DNA of 64,000 nucleotides from Carposina sasakii (GCA_014607495.2 CP053156.1:6882001-6946000); one strand, 5' to 3'. Positions 44,515-57,496 are shown, numbered from the stretch's first letter. Numbers and translations: made by a program. Notes: a model not told the origin generated them from the sequence alone.

Positions 44515-44700
44515 CTCGAATGGAGACCGCGCCTCGGCAAGCGTAGCGTTGGACGCCCTCCGGCCAGATGGACCGATGACTTAAAGAGGACGGCTGGTAG
44601 TGACTGGATGGCAAAAACGGGAGATCGAGCCATGTGATGTGCTCTGGGGAGGCCTACGTCCAGCAGTGGACTGCAATAGGCTGACGACGACGACGTTTAA
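44515..44700 (+). pseudogene. RTE-like LINE ORF2 C-terminal tail and 3' end
   Basis: The reading EWRPRLGKRSVGRPPARWTD then DLKRTAGSDWMAKTGDRAM is followed by a stop and, in a shifted frame, GGLRPAVDCNRL-type read-through of the AYVQQWTAIG segment. The nucleotide end is CCAGCAGTGGACTGCAATAG and GCTGACGACGACGACG. This is the signature tail of lepidopteran RTE-like ORF2 proteins. The RT domain is absent. Confidence 0.8.
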
Positions 44701-45261
44701 AAATACGATTTTAATTTATCAGCTGTTATAAGGCACAGCAGGCACTTATTTTTAGCCATACATTTTTTTTTGTTACGCGATTGTTTTCAATAGTTATCTT
44801 AATAAAACTACAGCCTTAGATTTTATCATTTCATATTTAACTTTGATACGGATCAAACAATTTGCCCTTAGTAAATTACAAAAGTGCCTAGTCTGCGAGC
44901 ATACTTGTGGCGTTCTTCCACAAGTACAGATATTGCTGGCAGAGATCACACTCTACCTCATTATCAACTCCGCTGCCCTCCAGCCTTCTGCCCCGCGTCT
45001 TATTGTGCGAATTATTCAGGAGGTCCTGAAGCAGTCACGATAGGGAATGCGGTCTGGGAGGGCGCTCTCTGTTTACATTTGATTGGTACGTTTTACTTGA
45101 GGATAGCTTGATTCTTTTAGAGCTTGTTTTGATATTTGAAACTTGAGGAAATTCTGGAAGCATAAATTAGCCTCGCACCAAATGTGTATCCGTGATTTCT
45201 GTGCGAATAGCCATAGATAGGTATGTGTTGTCTTGTTTTTTGACATTTTAATTGACATATT
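44701..45261. other. No recognisable feature
   Basis: Overlapping open frames at 44843-45111 have no domain. Nothing identified. Confidence 0.5.
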
Positions 45262-45506
45262 AATGAACGTATAAAAAACAACGGACGTAATGCTGTCAAT
45301 GCACAGATTGAAGCACCGAAATGGCGGCGCGTTGCGCATGTTTGCGTATTTTCTAGTAGGCGCCGAGCTTACTATGGTTTGTATGTAAGGGTGGATAACG
45401 CGTCATTACACATCCCTACTCCATGGAATATCGTTATGGAGCTTACTATGAATGCCTCACTCTGTGTATTGACAACACTCTGTCCGTTATTCTTTTTACG
45501 TCCATG
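45262..45506. mobile_element. Family E TIR element, copy 2
   Basis: Aligns with the 6.64 kb copy end to end: ACGGACGTAATGCTGTCAAT, GCGTATTTTCTAGTAGGCGC, GAGCTTACTATGGTTTGTAT and ACACTCTGTCCGTTATTCTT. ATATTA flanks both sides (45257-45262 and 45507-45512), a partial target duplication overlapping the first base. No coding capacity. Confidence 0.75.
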
Positions 45507-48500
45507 ATATTAAGTAGAATCGTGTTTTATATACGTGGTTTAAAATTGGGTTAGGAGGAAACTTAGCAAAGATTTTTTAAATATTGCTCTTATTTATATT
45601 ATGTTGTATAATACAAATACGCATAAATAACATCTTAGGTTATCTAACCATAAAATTGGTTCAATTGTCACCAGCAAAGAAAAGTTCTGACTTATGAAAT
45701 CAGCTACAAAAGTACCTAATCCCATATAATGAACTGCTTCGGAGTAAGTAATCTTAACAAATTACCCCAATTTTGAACGTGGTGGAATTCAGTTGATATC
45801 GACTAATTAGTTCCTGTGTACGGAAAATTACAGGCCAATCGTAATAAGTCTGCTCTGCAGATTATTTCAATCCAAATAAAAAAATGCATTACCTAATAGA
45901 ATTTAAATATAATTATTTGATATATGAATTTGAGCTTGATCTCTAGTATTCAAATTGACCATTAGTCTAGGGCTCCTATTCCTAGACTTACAAAAGATCG
46001 GACATAAATAATGACACATATTAAAACTATTATATACTTGACTACCTATTTATTATTCGTCCTGTAATAAAACTATACCATTTTAATAGCATTACCCATG
46101 GAGAAGAAATAAAAGAGGAGCAGCGGCTAAGGATATTTTCATACAAAAATAGTGTGCCGCTGAGCGGGGGTGAAGTATGGGACGAGGGGAGCATGCTAAC
46201 ACTGTAGCCCTGCCCATTTACATAGAAACCACCTTGTAGTGACTAGCCAAACTACTTGCATATAGGGTTACCATATGTAAATAGAGGGGTGCCTGTAGGT
46301 ACATGGTACCTAAAATGCCTGATTTTTCAAAAAAATGCCTGTTTAAGCAAAACGCTGTAGGTAATAAGTAAAACACAACAGATAATACAGACACTGGCCC
46401 TGAAGCTCCGACTCTATCATGACGTCATGGCCTCACGATTGCCACACGACTCAGATCATAGTCCCACCTCCTCTTTTATACCTTCTCCATGGCATTACCT
46501 CACCCTACACAATATTGCAAATGCATTTAAACCCCGTAGAATCTATTTAATAGCACTTAAACTAAAACCTAGGACGGTCGCCCGCTGTGGCGTCATGGTG
46601 GGTCCACTAGCGCCGCCGGACACCCGCGGTCAGGAGTGGTACCTTTGTAGTCTTTGTGCTGGACGTTGCTTTCGATTTCATAATTGTCTGATAGGTTTAG
46701 AGTGGTATTAGGTTATGGCTTTTTAAAAGATTTGGCTTTTGCGTAATTGCGTAAAGCTGTTGAAGAAATGTATAATTACAGTTTTTTGTTGATGTGAAAT
46801 TATGTTTCAGAATAAAAAGACCTTTAATTGGCCTGAAACACTTTGACCATATTAATACAGATAATTTTCAATTAAACATTGTTTAATTTTGACAGTTACC
46901 TATTCCATGTACCTACTGTCAAATGTCATTTTTAAACAGTGCACTTTTGACACCATTTTGCAATATATATGCAAAATATAATCACATTATGTACTTTAAA
47001 ATCACGTTTATATCCCTGTTAGAAAAATAAGTCTCAAATAGCCCGCACTCCTTTTCAAAGTAAAATAATAAATAAATAACCCGATGAAATCAACCATAAC
47101 ATTGCAACAAACATAGATTTAGACTAGTCTCGCAAAACATGCAAAACCCCTAAATAATACGACCAAAAATTGCGGCCAAAACAAATAGCCCAGCAAAATT
47201 ATAGGTCTCCACAAAAAGCCCTGAAATTCAGAACGTACGAGGAACGCATCGCGTGCTGCGGCACATAAACAGTTTAGGTCATTCAATAAAATGTCTAGAA
47301 ATTTCTATTTTGATAGGTTTCATATTTCTGACCACAGGGGGCGGGACTCGTAAAGCGGTGCGGCTTGGCTTGCTGCCCTCTCTTAGTATTTTATTAACGA
47401 TACGGGTAAGGTATTGCGTGGTGGGCTTTTTGGCCTTTTTAAATTGGGCGAGGGAGGATTTTTGATTGTTTTCTATTTTATGATGCTCTGCTACTGTTGC
47501 GGTTGTTTCGTTGTGTTGAAAGCTGCCATGTTTATTTTGAGTTTATATTCTTAGAGAAATTGTGAGTAGAGAAAAATCATGTAGATATAGATATTCTACC
47601 ATAAAGATAAAAATATCTGTTTTAAGTTATGATTTCATGGGAAGAGATTTCAAGAGATACATTTTTCGAATAATGTGACAGTACTTTAATTTTTAGAATT
47701 CAAATTAATTGTAATAAAAAAGTAATCAAAATCATGTAAAAAATTAGCCACTGCTGTCTACAAAATTATTGTGAAAATGTAAAAGAAAAAAACGTTATCC
47801 ATTTCTTAAATAACGTGCATTTGTTAATGTCATTGTTAGTATTTAAATAACGTTTATTGCTAAACAAATCAATATTTGTTTCACATGATTTTAGCACAAC
47901 TGTAAATTCAATACCTGCCTCATCAATAACTTTAAAAGCTTCAACAGCAAACTCAACTATTTTAGGTACTTACATTAATTCACTGTCATGTTAGCTAAAT
48001 TTATAATTACAATAAAAACCTGCCTACGCCTATTAAATGTTCTGAATACTTCGGATACAGTTGTCCGACTATTTGCTATGCGCTATTTCACCTAGGCCGT
48101 AAAACCCGAATCTCTTTGATATTTTATCGTCTCCAGATTTTGTTCTGTCATCTTTTTAGTGAAAGTAGTATTTCAATTTAAGTGTCAAGTCTAGTCATTT
48201 TAATAACAAAACTAAGTTTAATATCTACCTGTCACATTTTGGACATTGTCGCGGATATCGGATTATTTTATTTTTCGTAAAAACTTACGGAACTCATGTC
48301 ACTGCTGATAAATTTATTGACTTATTTTTTTTTATCAGCATCCCAGCTCTTATTCTCAGTGATAATTTTTCCCTTGAGGTCACTGGAGTGAGAGATTGGT
48401 AGTACTTTGTTTTAGATTGAAGTTTGATTTCACGACTGATAATAATCAGAGTGCTTTATTTTGAAGTATTTCATTATCCTAATAAACGTAGCTAACGATA

Positions 48501-50223
48501 AGAAAAATAACAATTTATACACAACCTACTAGTAAGTCAATAAATAAAAAGATTTATTTACCAAATCCCTCAAATATAACATCAAACTTAACACCAAGAA
48601 AACAACTATCTATAAACAAACATGCAATCATAGACTAAACATAATAACTGCAACATCAAAAGGATCCAAGGAGTCTGTCATCGACCGCGTCAGCGCAAAA
48701 GTGCTTAAGTACGAAAGTACAATTTCCACACCTTGGCATCAAGCGGCGCCAGGGCAGACAAAACAATATCGTCAACACTTAAAATAAAGCACTTAAACCG
48801 CAATCTATTATGGCATATGTACACGAGTCTTGATCTAGAGTTCAGTGAGATAAAAGTGGTTAATAGAAAACCTTTTTGCGAGTTAATACAATATCATAAT
48901 TAGTATGTTTGTATTGGAATACTCATTGAATTTTATAAAGTTATAGAAAACTTTGATAACTGTAATACACTTTCAACCTCCCATATATTATAATGGATTA
49001 AGAACAAGTACTATTTTTATTTAATAGTTTTAATTTTTATACTATAATTATTTATAAATAATGGCGTAGTTTTGTTAAGGAGTTATTCGTTATTGTATTT
49101 ATTAATAATAATAATAATTTAATTTAGAGATATTTAATATTTCAACATAATTTGTGCTTTCTTAGTAATAAGTTAGATATATAATTTCAGATAATTAGGT
49201 CATCGGAAGATCTCGTAGATAATCAGGTGTAATATAATATAAAAAATAAAAACTTTATAACAGATAAAAATGACAAGACACATGCAGAACCACTGCATTT
49301 CCCAAGACTTGCACTTAAGATCCATACACCGACATCATGGCGTCCAAAACTAACAACATTATGAAAAAAATTGAAAACAAACACGCCGTGGGCGAAACCG
49401 TGTAGATTAGTTGGCTCATATCTCAAAATAGGCGAAGATTTAGTTCTGTCAGATTTGGAGGATTCTGTAGTTACACGCTTTTTAACTGGCACTGGTTAGA
49501 TTGCGCTATTTTTACCTCGAAAAAGTGACATACATACTTACATATACGAGTACACATAGCCGCGTTCCTAGCATACGCATGTCGTGTAATTACAATCAAT
49601 CGAACTCCTATAACATGTAGTAAAATTACTCTACTTAGCATTTGCAAAATGTCGTCTAGTTAGTTTACAGATTATTTACTCGAATAAAAAAATACCATTA
49701 GGTACCTAGAATATTTCTTTAACCTCAGAAAAACTGGTTCATCCGCCACAAACATCCAAATTCAAACACATCTAGATCAAAGGTGATCGGGCGGAGGAAG
49801 TCGTCAGGTATTTGGGGCCAGACATGGAGGTGGAACTGACAAAGGAGTTGTACTCCGGGATAACATAGTCACGTCGGTGACACACACCTTATTCACATGA
49901 TTGTCTTTCGGTTCTTAAGACATAGTGATAGCTTGCTGGTGATGTCAAACTATTGGTTGACCACCAGTTGAGTAGATAGCAGGATATTGGTAAGATAATT
50001 ACAATAAGATATTGTCTTATCAGCGAAAAATTATGACAATTTGAGCACATATTTACTAATGCGAATCCATGTTACTTTAGCTACCCTCATCATATTTAGC
50101 CGTGTGAATTACTCTTCAATGCATAATAGAGTATAAAATATAGAATACGTGTATTAAACAAACGAAATAATTACGACTTAATACAAACTCGATTTTAAAG
50201 TGTAAGAAGGAGTCAACAATTTA
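45507..50223. other. 4.7 kb without recognised repeats or genes
   Basis: The longest stretch with no family from this window. It is AT-rich, with a GC-richer patch at 46585-46640 (CACTAGCGCCGCCGGACACC), one TGACGTCA at 46420-46427, and a (TAA)n run near 49107. Open frames at 46427-46711, 47253-47465 and 49223-49492 show no domain or codon pattern I trust. Confidence 0.5.
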
Positions 50224-50436
50224 GCCTCGAGCACATCGGATGCGTATGCGTGCGCTGAAGCGTATACGTAACTCTGACTTTTATGTATGGAACTGTCACC
50301 GCTTGACGTCTATGCTTACGTCTACGCATACGCATCCGGTCTGCCCGTGCCTATACAGTTCCGTACATAAACTCAGAGGTACGTGTTCATACGTCTACGC
50401 TTACGTGTACGCATACGCATCCGGTGTGCTCGAGGC
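50224..50436. mobile_element. Family F foldback element, copy 2
   Basis: Ends GCCTCGAGCACATCGGATGC and GCATCCGGTGTGCTCGAGGC are inverted repeats. The interior matches the 13.9 kb copy (GTCACCGCTTGACGTCTATG, TGCCCGTGCCTATACAGTTC). Confidence 0.75.
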
Positions 50437-50474
50437 TTTATTTTAAATTATGCCTTTAAATAAATTCGAAAGAG

Positions 50475-50590
50475 TCGACTGGAACCAAAGGACGTTCCCT
50501 CAGGCGATGAGCTAGCAACTTGTCACTGTCTTTTACATCTTCTACTGTTTCGTGATCCTGCAGATTATAACCTAAGGCTAACCCATATTG
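50475..50590 (+). repeat. Family L repeat
   Basis: AGTCGACTGGAACCAAAGGA, CCCTCAGGCGATGAGCTAGC, AACTTGTCACTGTCTTTTAC and GTGATCCTGCAGATTATAAC follow the family order. Confidence 0.65.
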
Positions 50591-50634
50591 GAAACATAAC
50601 CGAGTGTATGTACATATATATCTCTATCTTCTTC

Positions 50635-50755
50635 TTCTTCAGCCTATTGCAGTCCACTGCTGGACGTAGCCTACCCCGGGGCACGCCACAAAGCTACTGC
50701 CATGGGGAGTTTTTGTCCATAGTCACTGGTTGGTGACCGCCTGTCCAGCTGCATA
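50635..50755 (-). mobile_element. Family J SINE, truncated
   Basis: Tail first on the plus strand: TCAGCCTATTGCAGTCCACT, GCTGGACGTAGCCTACCCCG, GGGCACGCCACAAAGCTACT and CATAGTCACTGGTTGGTGAC. The head is missing. Confidence 0.75.
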
Positions 50756-51194
50756 TATCTCTATACTACTTATTATATCCTTATATTAGCAACTCCATCA
50801 TCCTTCATCATCAGGGGCCAGGAGACGGCGTATATGCAGCGTTATGAAAGATGCATTGAGGTGGATTGTGAGCGCGAATACATGCGTAAACACGCCTGTC
50901 CGATTTGTGGATGATGTTCGACGAGATACCTCAGGTGCTACAGTGTTTAGACAATGTATGAATTTTATGACAGTGATACTTTATATACATATACAAAAAA
51001 CACGCACACGGCTGCGTTGCCGAACCACTGTCTCTCCCTTCCACAGAATCCTGCCTAAATAGTTCATAGTAAAGTTTTAGTTTGTGAATTAATGTTTAAT
51101 TATGTCTAGTATACAGCGCTTCTGTTATTATAAATATTAAATTATTAACAAAATAAGTAGTCTTCTGTCTGTTTTAATTTACTTTATATCTATA

Positions 51195-51305
51195 TAAGGT
51201 CTTTTCAAAATTATTGATTATCTTTTGAGATGAAACTGAAAACTTTAAACGAAACAACTCTAGTTTCATCTCAAAAGATAATCACTAGTTTTTTAAAGAC
51301 CTTAT
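51195..51305. other. ~43-bp-stem hairpin with a perfect 23-bp core
   Basis: 51215-51237 (TGATTATCTTTTGAGATGAA plus ACT) pairs perfectly with 51262-51284 around a 24-nt loop. The pairing extends outwards with few mismatches to TAAGGTCTTT and AAAGACCTTA. Total size ~110 nt. This fits either a tiny foldback MITE or a small-RNA precursor hairpin. Confidence 0.75.
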
Positions 51306-51944
51306 GTATATTCTAGCCAAAATCCTTAAAACGTACGGTAGCATAAATGAATATTGGTAACGAAGGTTTATTGGTAATAGTATAACAATATATACAAATA
51401 TGTATATAGCAAGGAGCGTCTGTGAGATCGGTCAGCGGTGGACTGGCGGCGCGCGCGATGATGTCTCGATGCAAAGCCGGTCCGTCGGGAGCCGGGTGAG
51501 GCGAAGGAAACCGCATGTTGAGCCAATATTACATGAACTAAAAAGTAATTATAATATTTAGTATTATCTGACCTTGTGCTCTCTGGTATATTATGTCCTT
51601 AAATATACTTTAAATAAATTATCACACCTGATTAAAGACAAATACGAGTAAGATGTACTTTATTCTTGGTTCTTTACCGCAAAGTCCGTCCCGTGTGAAT
51701 GTTATGTATTTCCGTTCACATTAAACTAGACGGACAGACGGACAGCTGTTCTTCTAGTATTAGTTATCGAGGAACTAGGTTAAACTATAATATTACTAAA
51801 TCATTATCAATACTTGTAATTTATTAATATTTAATCTTAGCAATATTGTAACTACTGAGCGGATTTTGATAGCTTATACGCTAAAACAAACACTAGTAAT
51901 AAATAATGCATGCCTATAGAAATGCCGGCTGATATTATTGTACT
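51306..51944. other. No gene recognised; one GC-rich patch
   Basis: GC-rich 51410-51500 (GACTGGCGGCGCGCGCGATG) with a minus-strand open frame that has no motif. The remainder is AT-rich. Confidence 0.4.
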
Positions 51945-52160
51945 TCATCATCATTTACAGCCCTGAGAAGTCCACTGTTGGACATAGGCCTCTCCCAACA
52001 ACCTCCACTCCGACCGGTCGGAAGCAGCCTGCATCCAACCGACTCCCGCGACCTTGGCCAGGCCGTCCGTCCACCTCGCGGGTGGCCTTCCCCACGCTGC
52101 GTTTGCCGATACGTGGTATCCACTCTAGAACTTTCCGACTCCATCGGCCATCATTATTGT
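51945..52160 (-). pseudogene. RTE-like LINE ORF2 tail
   Basis: The minus strand encodes LEWIPRIGKRSVGKATREVD, then after a frame slip TDDLAKVAGVGWMQAASDRS and EWRLLGE, and ends in a GATGATGA-type tail. It is the same tail as at 0.9 and 63.2 kb. Open frames on either strand over this interval are read-through of the remnant. Confidence 0.75.
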
Positions 52161-52204
52161 ACTAATACAACTAATTTATAAAGAATAACAGTTTACATTG
52201 ATAA

Positions 52205-52536
52205 CTAGTGGACGCCCGCGACTCCGTCCGCGTGGACTACAGAAAAAAAAAACAAAATATCGAAATTATCCGGGATAAAAACATTTTCCCGGGATAAAAA
52301 TTAGCCTATATGTTAAGTGGATCTGTCACAATATATTCCTGAAAAACTGCATCGAAATCGGTTCAGCCGTTTCTGAGATTAGCGTGCACAAACGCACAAA
52401 CAAACCGACAAACAGAAGAAAATTCCAAAAATCATTGAGTACTATTGCGTTGATCAAGGTATTCTATAATATTTTTTCTTATATATCTTCCATGTACAGA
52501 CAGCGATCCGTTACATTTTTATTATATGTATAGAAG
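52205..52536 (-). mobile_element. Non-autonomous Helitron (family H)
   Basis: On the minus strand it ends CGGACGGAGTCGCGGGCGTC, CA and CTAG followed by T, with the hairpin intact. The 5' side is TCTATACATATAATAAAAAT, GTAACGGATCGCTGTCTGTA. The exact 5' base is ambiguous (a second TC lies 3 bp outside). Confidence 0.8.
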
Positions 52537-53090
52537 ATGAACAAAGGCGCGTTTTCTTTCTCAATTTATTATGAAAACCTATGTTAAAAATAATAAAAGT
52601 AGAAAAATCGAGAAAAATCGGAAATTCCAGTAAAAGCAATTAATAGGTCATAAAACTGTTTTACCTTCCCAACACCTGGTCATCATAAACCTGGTTTATT
52701 TTTACTGATTCTTCTTACAAGATTACTAGAGCTTTTTATATTGTTTCGCTGAAAATACATGTGAATTTCTATATAAAATCATCACTAGATTTCTTTAGTA
52801 ATTTCCTATTGTAAGTAATACCTAACCAAATTAATAATGCATTTCATTGTCTCAACATTATGACACTTGCCAGTCCAGCATTTCAGTTTTTCACTCGCAC
52901 CCTGCACCTATAAGGTACGTAGGTACATAGTTAAACCCTTGAACTACTCTTGAACTTGGGCAAAAATATATATCTTCACACCCACTTCACTAGTTAGCCT
53001 ATCACGTCCATACAAGCTTTATTTGAACTATATTTTATTTAATGTGACCAGTCTTTACCAAAAGGGTAAAGGATAAAAAAATAGAAAAAA
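52537..53090. other. No recognisable feature
   Basis: Nothing identified. Confidence 0.5.
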
Positions 53091-53094
53091 AGCA

Positions 53095-53168
53095 AATTTG
53101 GGTACTATGTTACTTCTGTTCGTGTATGTGTAATTTTCAAATAAAAATCTATTCTATTCTATTCTATA
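53095..53168 (+). repeat. Likely retroelement 3' end with (TCTAT)n tail
   Basis: GGGTACTATGTTACTTCTGT, TGTAATTTTCAAATAAAAAT and then CTATTCTATTCTATTCTATA. A pentanucleotide tail after an AATAAA-like signal suggests a LINE or SINE end. The body is not recognisable. Confidence 0.4.
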
Positions 53169-55177
53169 CTAATAGCGCCCATTTTATTATTATTATAGGT
53201 ATAAACATTATTCTGTGAACAAATAAAATTGTGAATAAAAATATTGTAAAACTTGTTACGATACTTTGAGGTTATATTATTATCAAGATTTAGCACTTTG
53301 TACTTACATAAAAACATCAATGAAATAAAAAATAAAATATGGGAGTGACGTTTATATGCTTATTTACTCGTACTTATGTAACAAACACAGCCTATCTGTG
53401 TTACCCAACTGACTCTGCTTGTTATCTTGTTTTCTTAAAACACCTTTCTAAAAAAGTATTTCCATAAAAAAAAAATCACTCGTCACGAACCCACCTATTC
53501 AGTTTTTATTTAGAACGCCGGTTACATGTAAATTTAGAACCATGCCTGCACTGAAAACTGTATACGTTTGAAACTCAACTGCAACTTTTAAGTTACGTTA
53601 TTCAAACTGATCTCTAGCACATTAAAGATAGAGTATAACTGGTTCCGTTCAAAGTTTCTATTGTAGTTTTAGTGCTGTAATTGCAGAGTCGTAGTATAGG
53701 TGCGGGAATGTGGGTAAGCGTCGTGTGATCACGATTTATGTTCGGTACCTGACTTCTATTCGTGGAACAATGCAAACGTTCCTAATTTGAACTTATTAAC
53801 GGTTTTCGAACGAGCTTTGAATTGCTGTGTTTGCGGCCAGCGCGTGTTGTTTTAGTGGGGAAAGAAAACCACTTATTTCTGAACACAGGTTAGTTCATTG
53901 CGGCTACGATTTGTTTTGAGCAGCTAGTACACCTATGGCTATATGATTTCTTCATGTAGCCATAGGTAAAGGGATTTAATGATTTGTAGCTTATTTAGAC
54001 TCATTTGACAAAATAGATATGTTATGTATTGAGTTTTTTGCATCTTTTATTACAAGTAGGTACCTACTAATGTTGGCGCTCACCAAAAATTTTATACATG
54101 ATTATTTAAAAAATTTCGTTGTTCCAAAATATCAGGTTTAAATAATTGGGATTTTTTTTTCTTTTTTGAAATGAAAAAAAAAAATCACAGCACTCTTACA
54201 GTTGCAAATTAAAAATAAACATAAAATTAAGCCAATTAAGGATTTAATTATATGTGTACTTAAAGAATTACAAAACCAGCTAAATCGAAACCAATGCGTA
54301 AGATGTGTGTGTTTAGCTCTTAGGTACCTACTTTACTACGCTATACCTATCTATGTATTAAAAGTAGTTAGCGTACATAGCTAAAATTATTGTAAAAAAT
54401 AATTTGAAACTCGTATTATTTAGAAAAATGTAGGTACCTACGTTCGTTAAAGGTTTGTTCAAAATTTTTTCGACGTTTACCTAGATTAACCAGAAATAAC
54501 GTAAAAAAATATATCTTACAAAAATCAAAACAGTTTAATACCCTACCACAATAAACTGTACACAGAATGTTATGCAAAAAAAAAAACAATAAAAAAACCA
54601 TAGTGCATACATATGAAAATTCTTTCGTATTTAGTTACCTTTTTATAATTTAGACTACACGATATAAATACAATACGATTAATCGTATAACATATATTAT
54701 AGTAATTCTGTCAATATCTATATATATATATAGGAGACTTTAGGACTAAGTTTTTTTTTAAAAAAAGAAGAACTAACTTATGGGATAGCGGAGCTCTATC
54801 GATCCTGTAAACATGAAAATCTGTCACTTCCGATATTTTTGACGTTATTTGGCATAGTTCATACTTGCAAAGCTTTGACCCTTTGTGAAACTCGGAACTC
54901 ATTAATGTACCTAACCTACAGAAATCATAAATTTTTATAGGTTTAGGAACATCGAGAAATATCGGTAACTTCGGATATCTTTGGCTCTATTCTATAGATT
55001 TTGATCTATGCCTCTTTTGTGTGGGGTACAATAATTCCGGCAATGTTTAAGACTTTTTATATCTATCCAAAGAAACTTTAGGTAATAACAGGCTCTGTTA
55101 AGGGTACATGGAAAGTGTGAACATCACGATAACTCCAAAATAAGGCAAGCGAATATAATGGATAAATAGATAGATAT
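53169..55177. other. Long stretch without genes; one hairpin
   Basis: AT-rich. A 16-bp-stem hairpin lies at 53931-53967 (listed separately). The TA run ATCTATATATATATATA is at about 54716. Nothing else identified. Confidence 0.5.
53931..53967. other. Short hairpin, 16-bp stem
   Basis: ACCTATGGCTATATGA pairs with TCATGTAGCCATAGGT around TTTCT, with one G-T pair. It could act as a terminator-like or structural RNA element, or be chance. Confidence 0.6.
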
Positions 55178-55335
55178 AGATAGTCCACTGCTGGACGTAG
55201 GCACGCCACAACGTTACTGCCATGGAAGGTTTTTGTTCATAGTCACCACGCTGCTGGGCAGGCGGGTTGGTGACCGCAGTCTGATTTTTGGACTATGTTT
55301 TCAGCACGGGAGGCGTTGCTGCCCGATAGATAGAT
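55178..55335 (-). mobile_element. Family J SINE embedded in GATA-type repeats
   Basis: GTCCACTGCTGGACGTAGGC, ACGCCACAACGTTACTGCCA, ACCACGCTGCTGGGCAGGCG and GGACTATGTTTTCAGCACGG match J in reverse. GATAGATATA motifs lie on both sides (about 55166 and 55328), either a target duplication or pre-existing microsatellite. Confidence 0.7.
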
Positions 55336-55990
55336 ATACCTAGATATCTGGATCCGGATAGATAGATATCTGCGTTAAATTCTGAAATTATTTTAGATAG
55401 TTAATCAAAAAATCGTCACGTATAAAAACTAGGTGTTCACCAATTTTGATGTTTTGCCAAGAGATTAGGGATCTATTGGATCCGTGTGGGCGTTATGGAT
55501 GGCCGGAGTTTTTCGGATTATCCACCAAATGTTTATGTGGAATTAATGCTGAGGTTGTTGACTTTACCGGTTTTTACATTTCTAAACCATGGGCTATTAA
55601 TAATTTGTTTAAATTTATGATGGACCTTTGTAGGTCAGCATTAATGCTTTTGACATATATAAAATAGTAGGTATTATTATGGTTTTTAAGGTTGTCACCT
55701 GTTGGTTGGTCAGTTGATCGTAAACCATAGCTCGTTTGCTGTTTTATATGTTAAGATATCACTAATTAAATTTAGTAGAAAATGTCGAATAGACTAGAAT
55801 TGTGGCCAGCCCTCTAATACACACTTCTAACACGTCTCATTCTTGTTTACCTATGTAAGTAGGTACGACTCAAGTTATCAAAATCTAACCGAGAAAATTT
55901 TTAATGTCTTTGTAATTTTCGATGTTTTTGGGGCAGAGTTCTAACACGGATAAATTTTACTCTACAAGTAATAGCGTGCACATACATGTT
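55336..55990. other. No recognisable feature
   Basis: The open frame 55446-55667 (LLDPCGRYGWPEFFGLSTKC) resembles no family I know and has no supporting signals. Confidence 0.4.
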
Positions 55991-55994
55991 TTCT

Positions 55995-56150
55995 AGCATA
56001 GCGTTGGGCGCCCTCCGACCAGATGGACCGATGACTTAAAGAGGACGGCTGGTAGTGACTGGATGGCAAAAACGGGAGAACGAGCCATGTGGCGTACGAG
56101 TACACTGGGGGAGACCTACGTCCAGCAGTGGACTGCAATAGGCTGACGAC
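55995..56150 (+). pseudogene. RTE-like LINE ORF2 tail and 3' end
   Basis: SVGRPPTRWTDDLKRTAGSD, WMAKTGERAMW, then LGETYVQQWTAIG after a short disruption, ending AGGCTGACGACAACATG. It is very similar to the copy at 44.5 kb, so both come from the same LINE subfamily. Confidence 0.8.
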
Positions 56151-57177
56151 AACATGTTTTTTTCTATTCAAAACCTAACACTAACCTTTCGGCTAACCTA
56201 AACACACATAACTCTACCGACGTCGTCACAACCAGAGAATTACAAAAATAAAAATGTTTTCATAACTAAATACATAATAAATTGTGTCCAACATTTTAAA
56301 TTTTCCAACGAGAACACCTATTAATTACTTTTCAACCAATTTCGCGAACTGTCAAACAAAGTAACAAGTCAAAAGAGTTCACGACGTGGGCTGCATATCG
56401 TAACACCTTTGCCTCTGAAAAATAATACGAACACACGATAACACAGCAAAAAAACATCCACTGCGTGAAAACTTTAAATTTTCTCACCAGACTTCTCACA
56501 AAATGCGCAATGTATACTAAAATACTTTACTGTCGCTTTCTAAACTTCGATTCGCTGGGAAGTTACTATACTTTTTTTTAATTCGAGAAGACATAGGAAA
56601 ATGTTGGGTCATCTCCGCCCATTCGTTATAACGTCGTTCTATTTTAAAATAGATTCCGGAGTTTTGTGCACCGGAAATGATTGAATAGTAAACTGTCATT
56701 AGGCACGTAGAAAAGTGTAGAAATGATAATTTTTGACACGCTAGACTAGAAGATCGGATTGACTTTGACTTCAGCAAATACTTCTATTATATTGTTTCCT
56801 GTATGTACTTCGTTTGATATATTTTTATTTGCATATTTCTACAACAATATACTGCGTCATAAAACTTTGAACTTCAAGAGGATCTATAATTAAAAATAAT
56901 AAATTAAATTTCTACAAAGCTAGCTTAGTTTATAGGAAATATCAAAAACTTAGCTAACTCCGAATCCTCTTTGACGTATCCCCCTGCAATCAGCTCTATA
57001 CGATATCATGCAATCTATCGTCGTCGGAGACATCTAAACGAGATCTCCGTCCGTCTGTCTGTCAACCTGGAGCGATGGCATGTTCCCAACAGGTACTAGA
57101 TACTAACTTATCTGATTTCGAAGACAAACTACAATTTACGTTACACGTATATAAAACCCTTAGGTACTGTGTAGGTA
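56151..57177. other. No recognisable feature
   Basis: AT-rich spacer. The 86-codon minus-strand open frame 56517-56777 shows no domain. Confidence 0.5.
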
Positions 57178-57416
57178 TGTCGTCAACGTTCCCGAAAACT
57201 ACGGAATCTCCTCATCATCACGATCATTTTTCTCCATGGAAGCATAGGGAAGTAAATATTAGGGTCCAAATTTGAGTAAATAGACATAAATGCACATAGC
57301 GCGCGTAGCAGGATTTTTTCACGTCTATGACACTATAATTTCGCACGATACCATATTAATTATTTCATGTAAGAATACGTACCCTTCGTTAAAGGTGGCC
57401 ACAAAAAAACATTCTG
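57178..57416 (+). mobile_element. Family B MITE, copy 7, left end and interior deleted
   Basis: Starts at GTCGTCAACGTTCCCGAAAA with the CAGGGTG end missing. It has several internal deletions and ends GGTGGCCACAAAAAAACATT and CTG. It is the most degraded copy. Confidence 0.8.
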
Positions 57417-57496
57417 TACAAAGTCCCATACGTTGTTGTACCATATTAAGCTAATTTTGGGAACATAACCGAGTTTACGGGTATACTCGTATGTCT

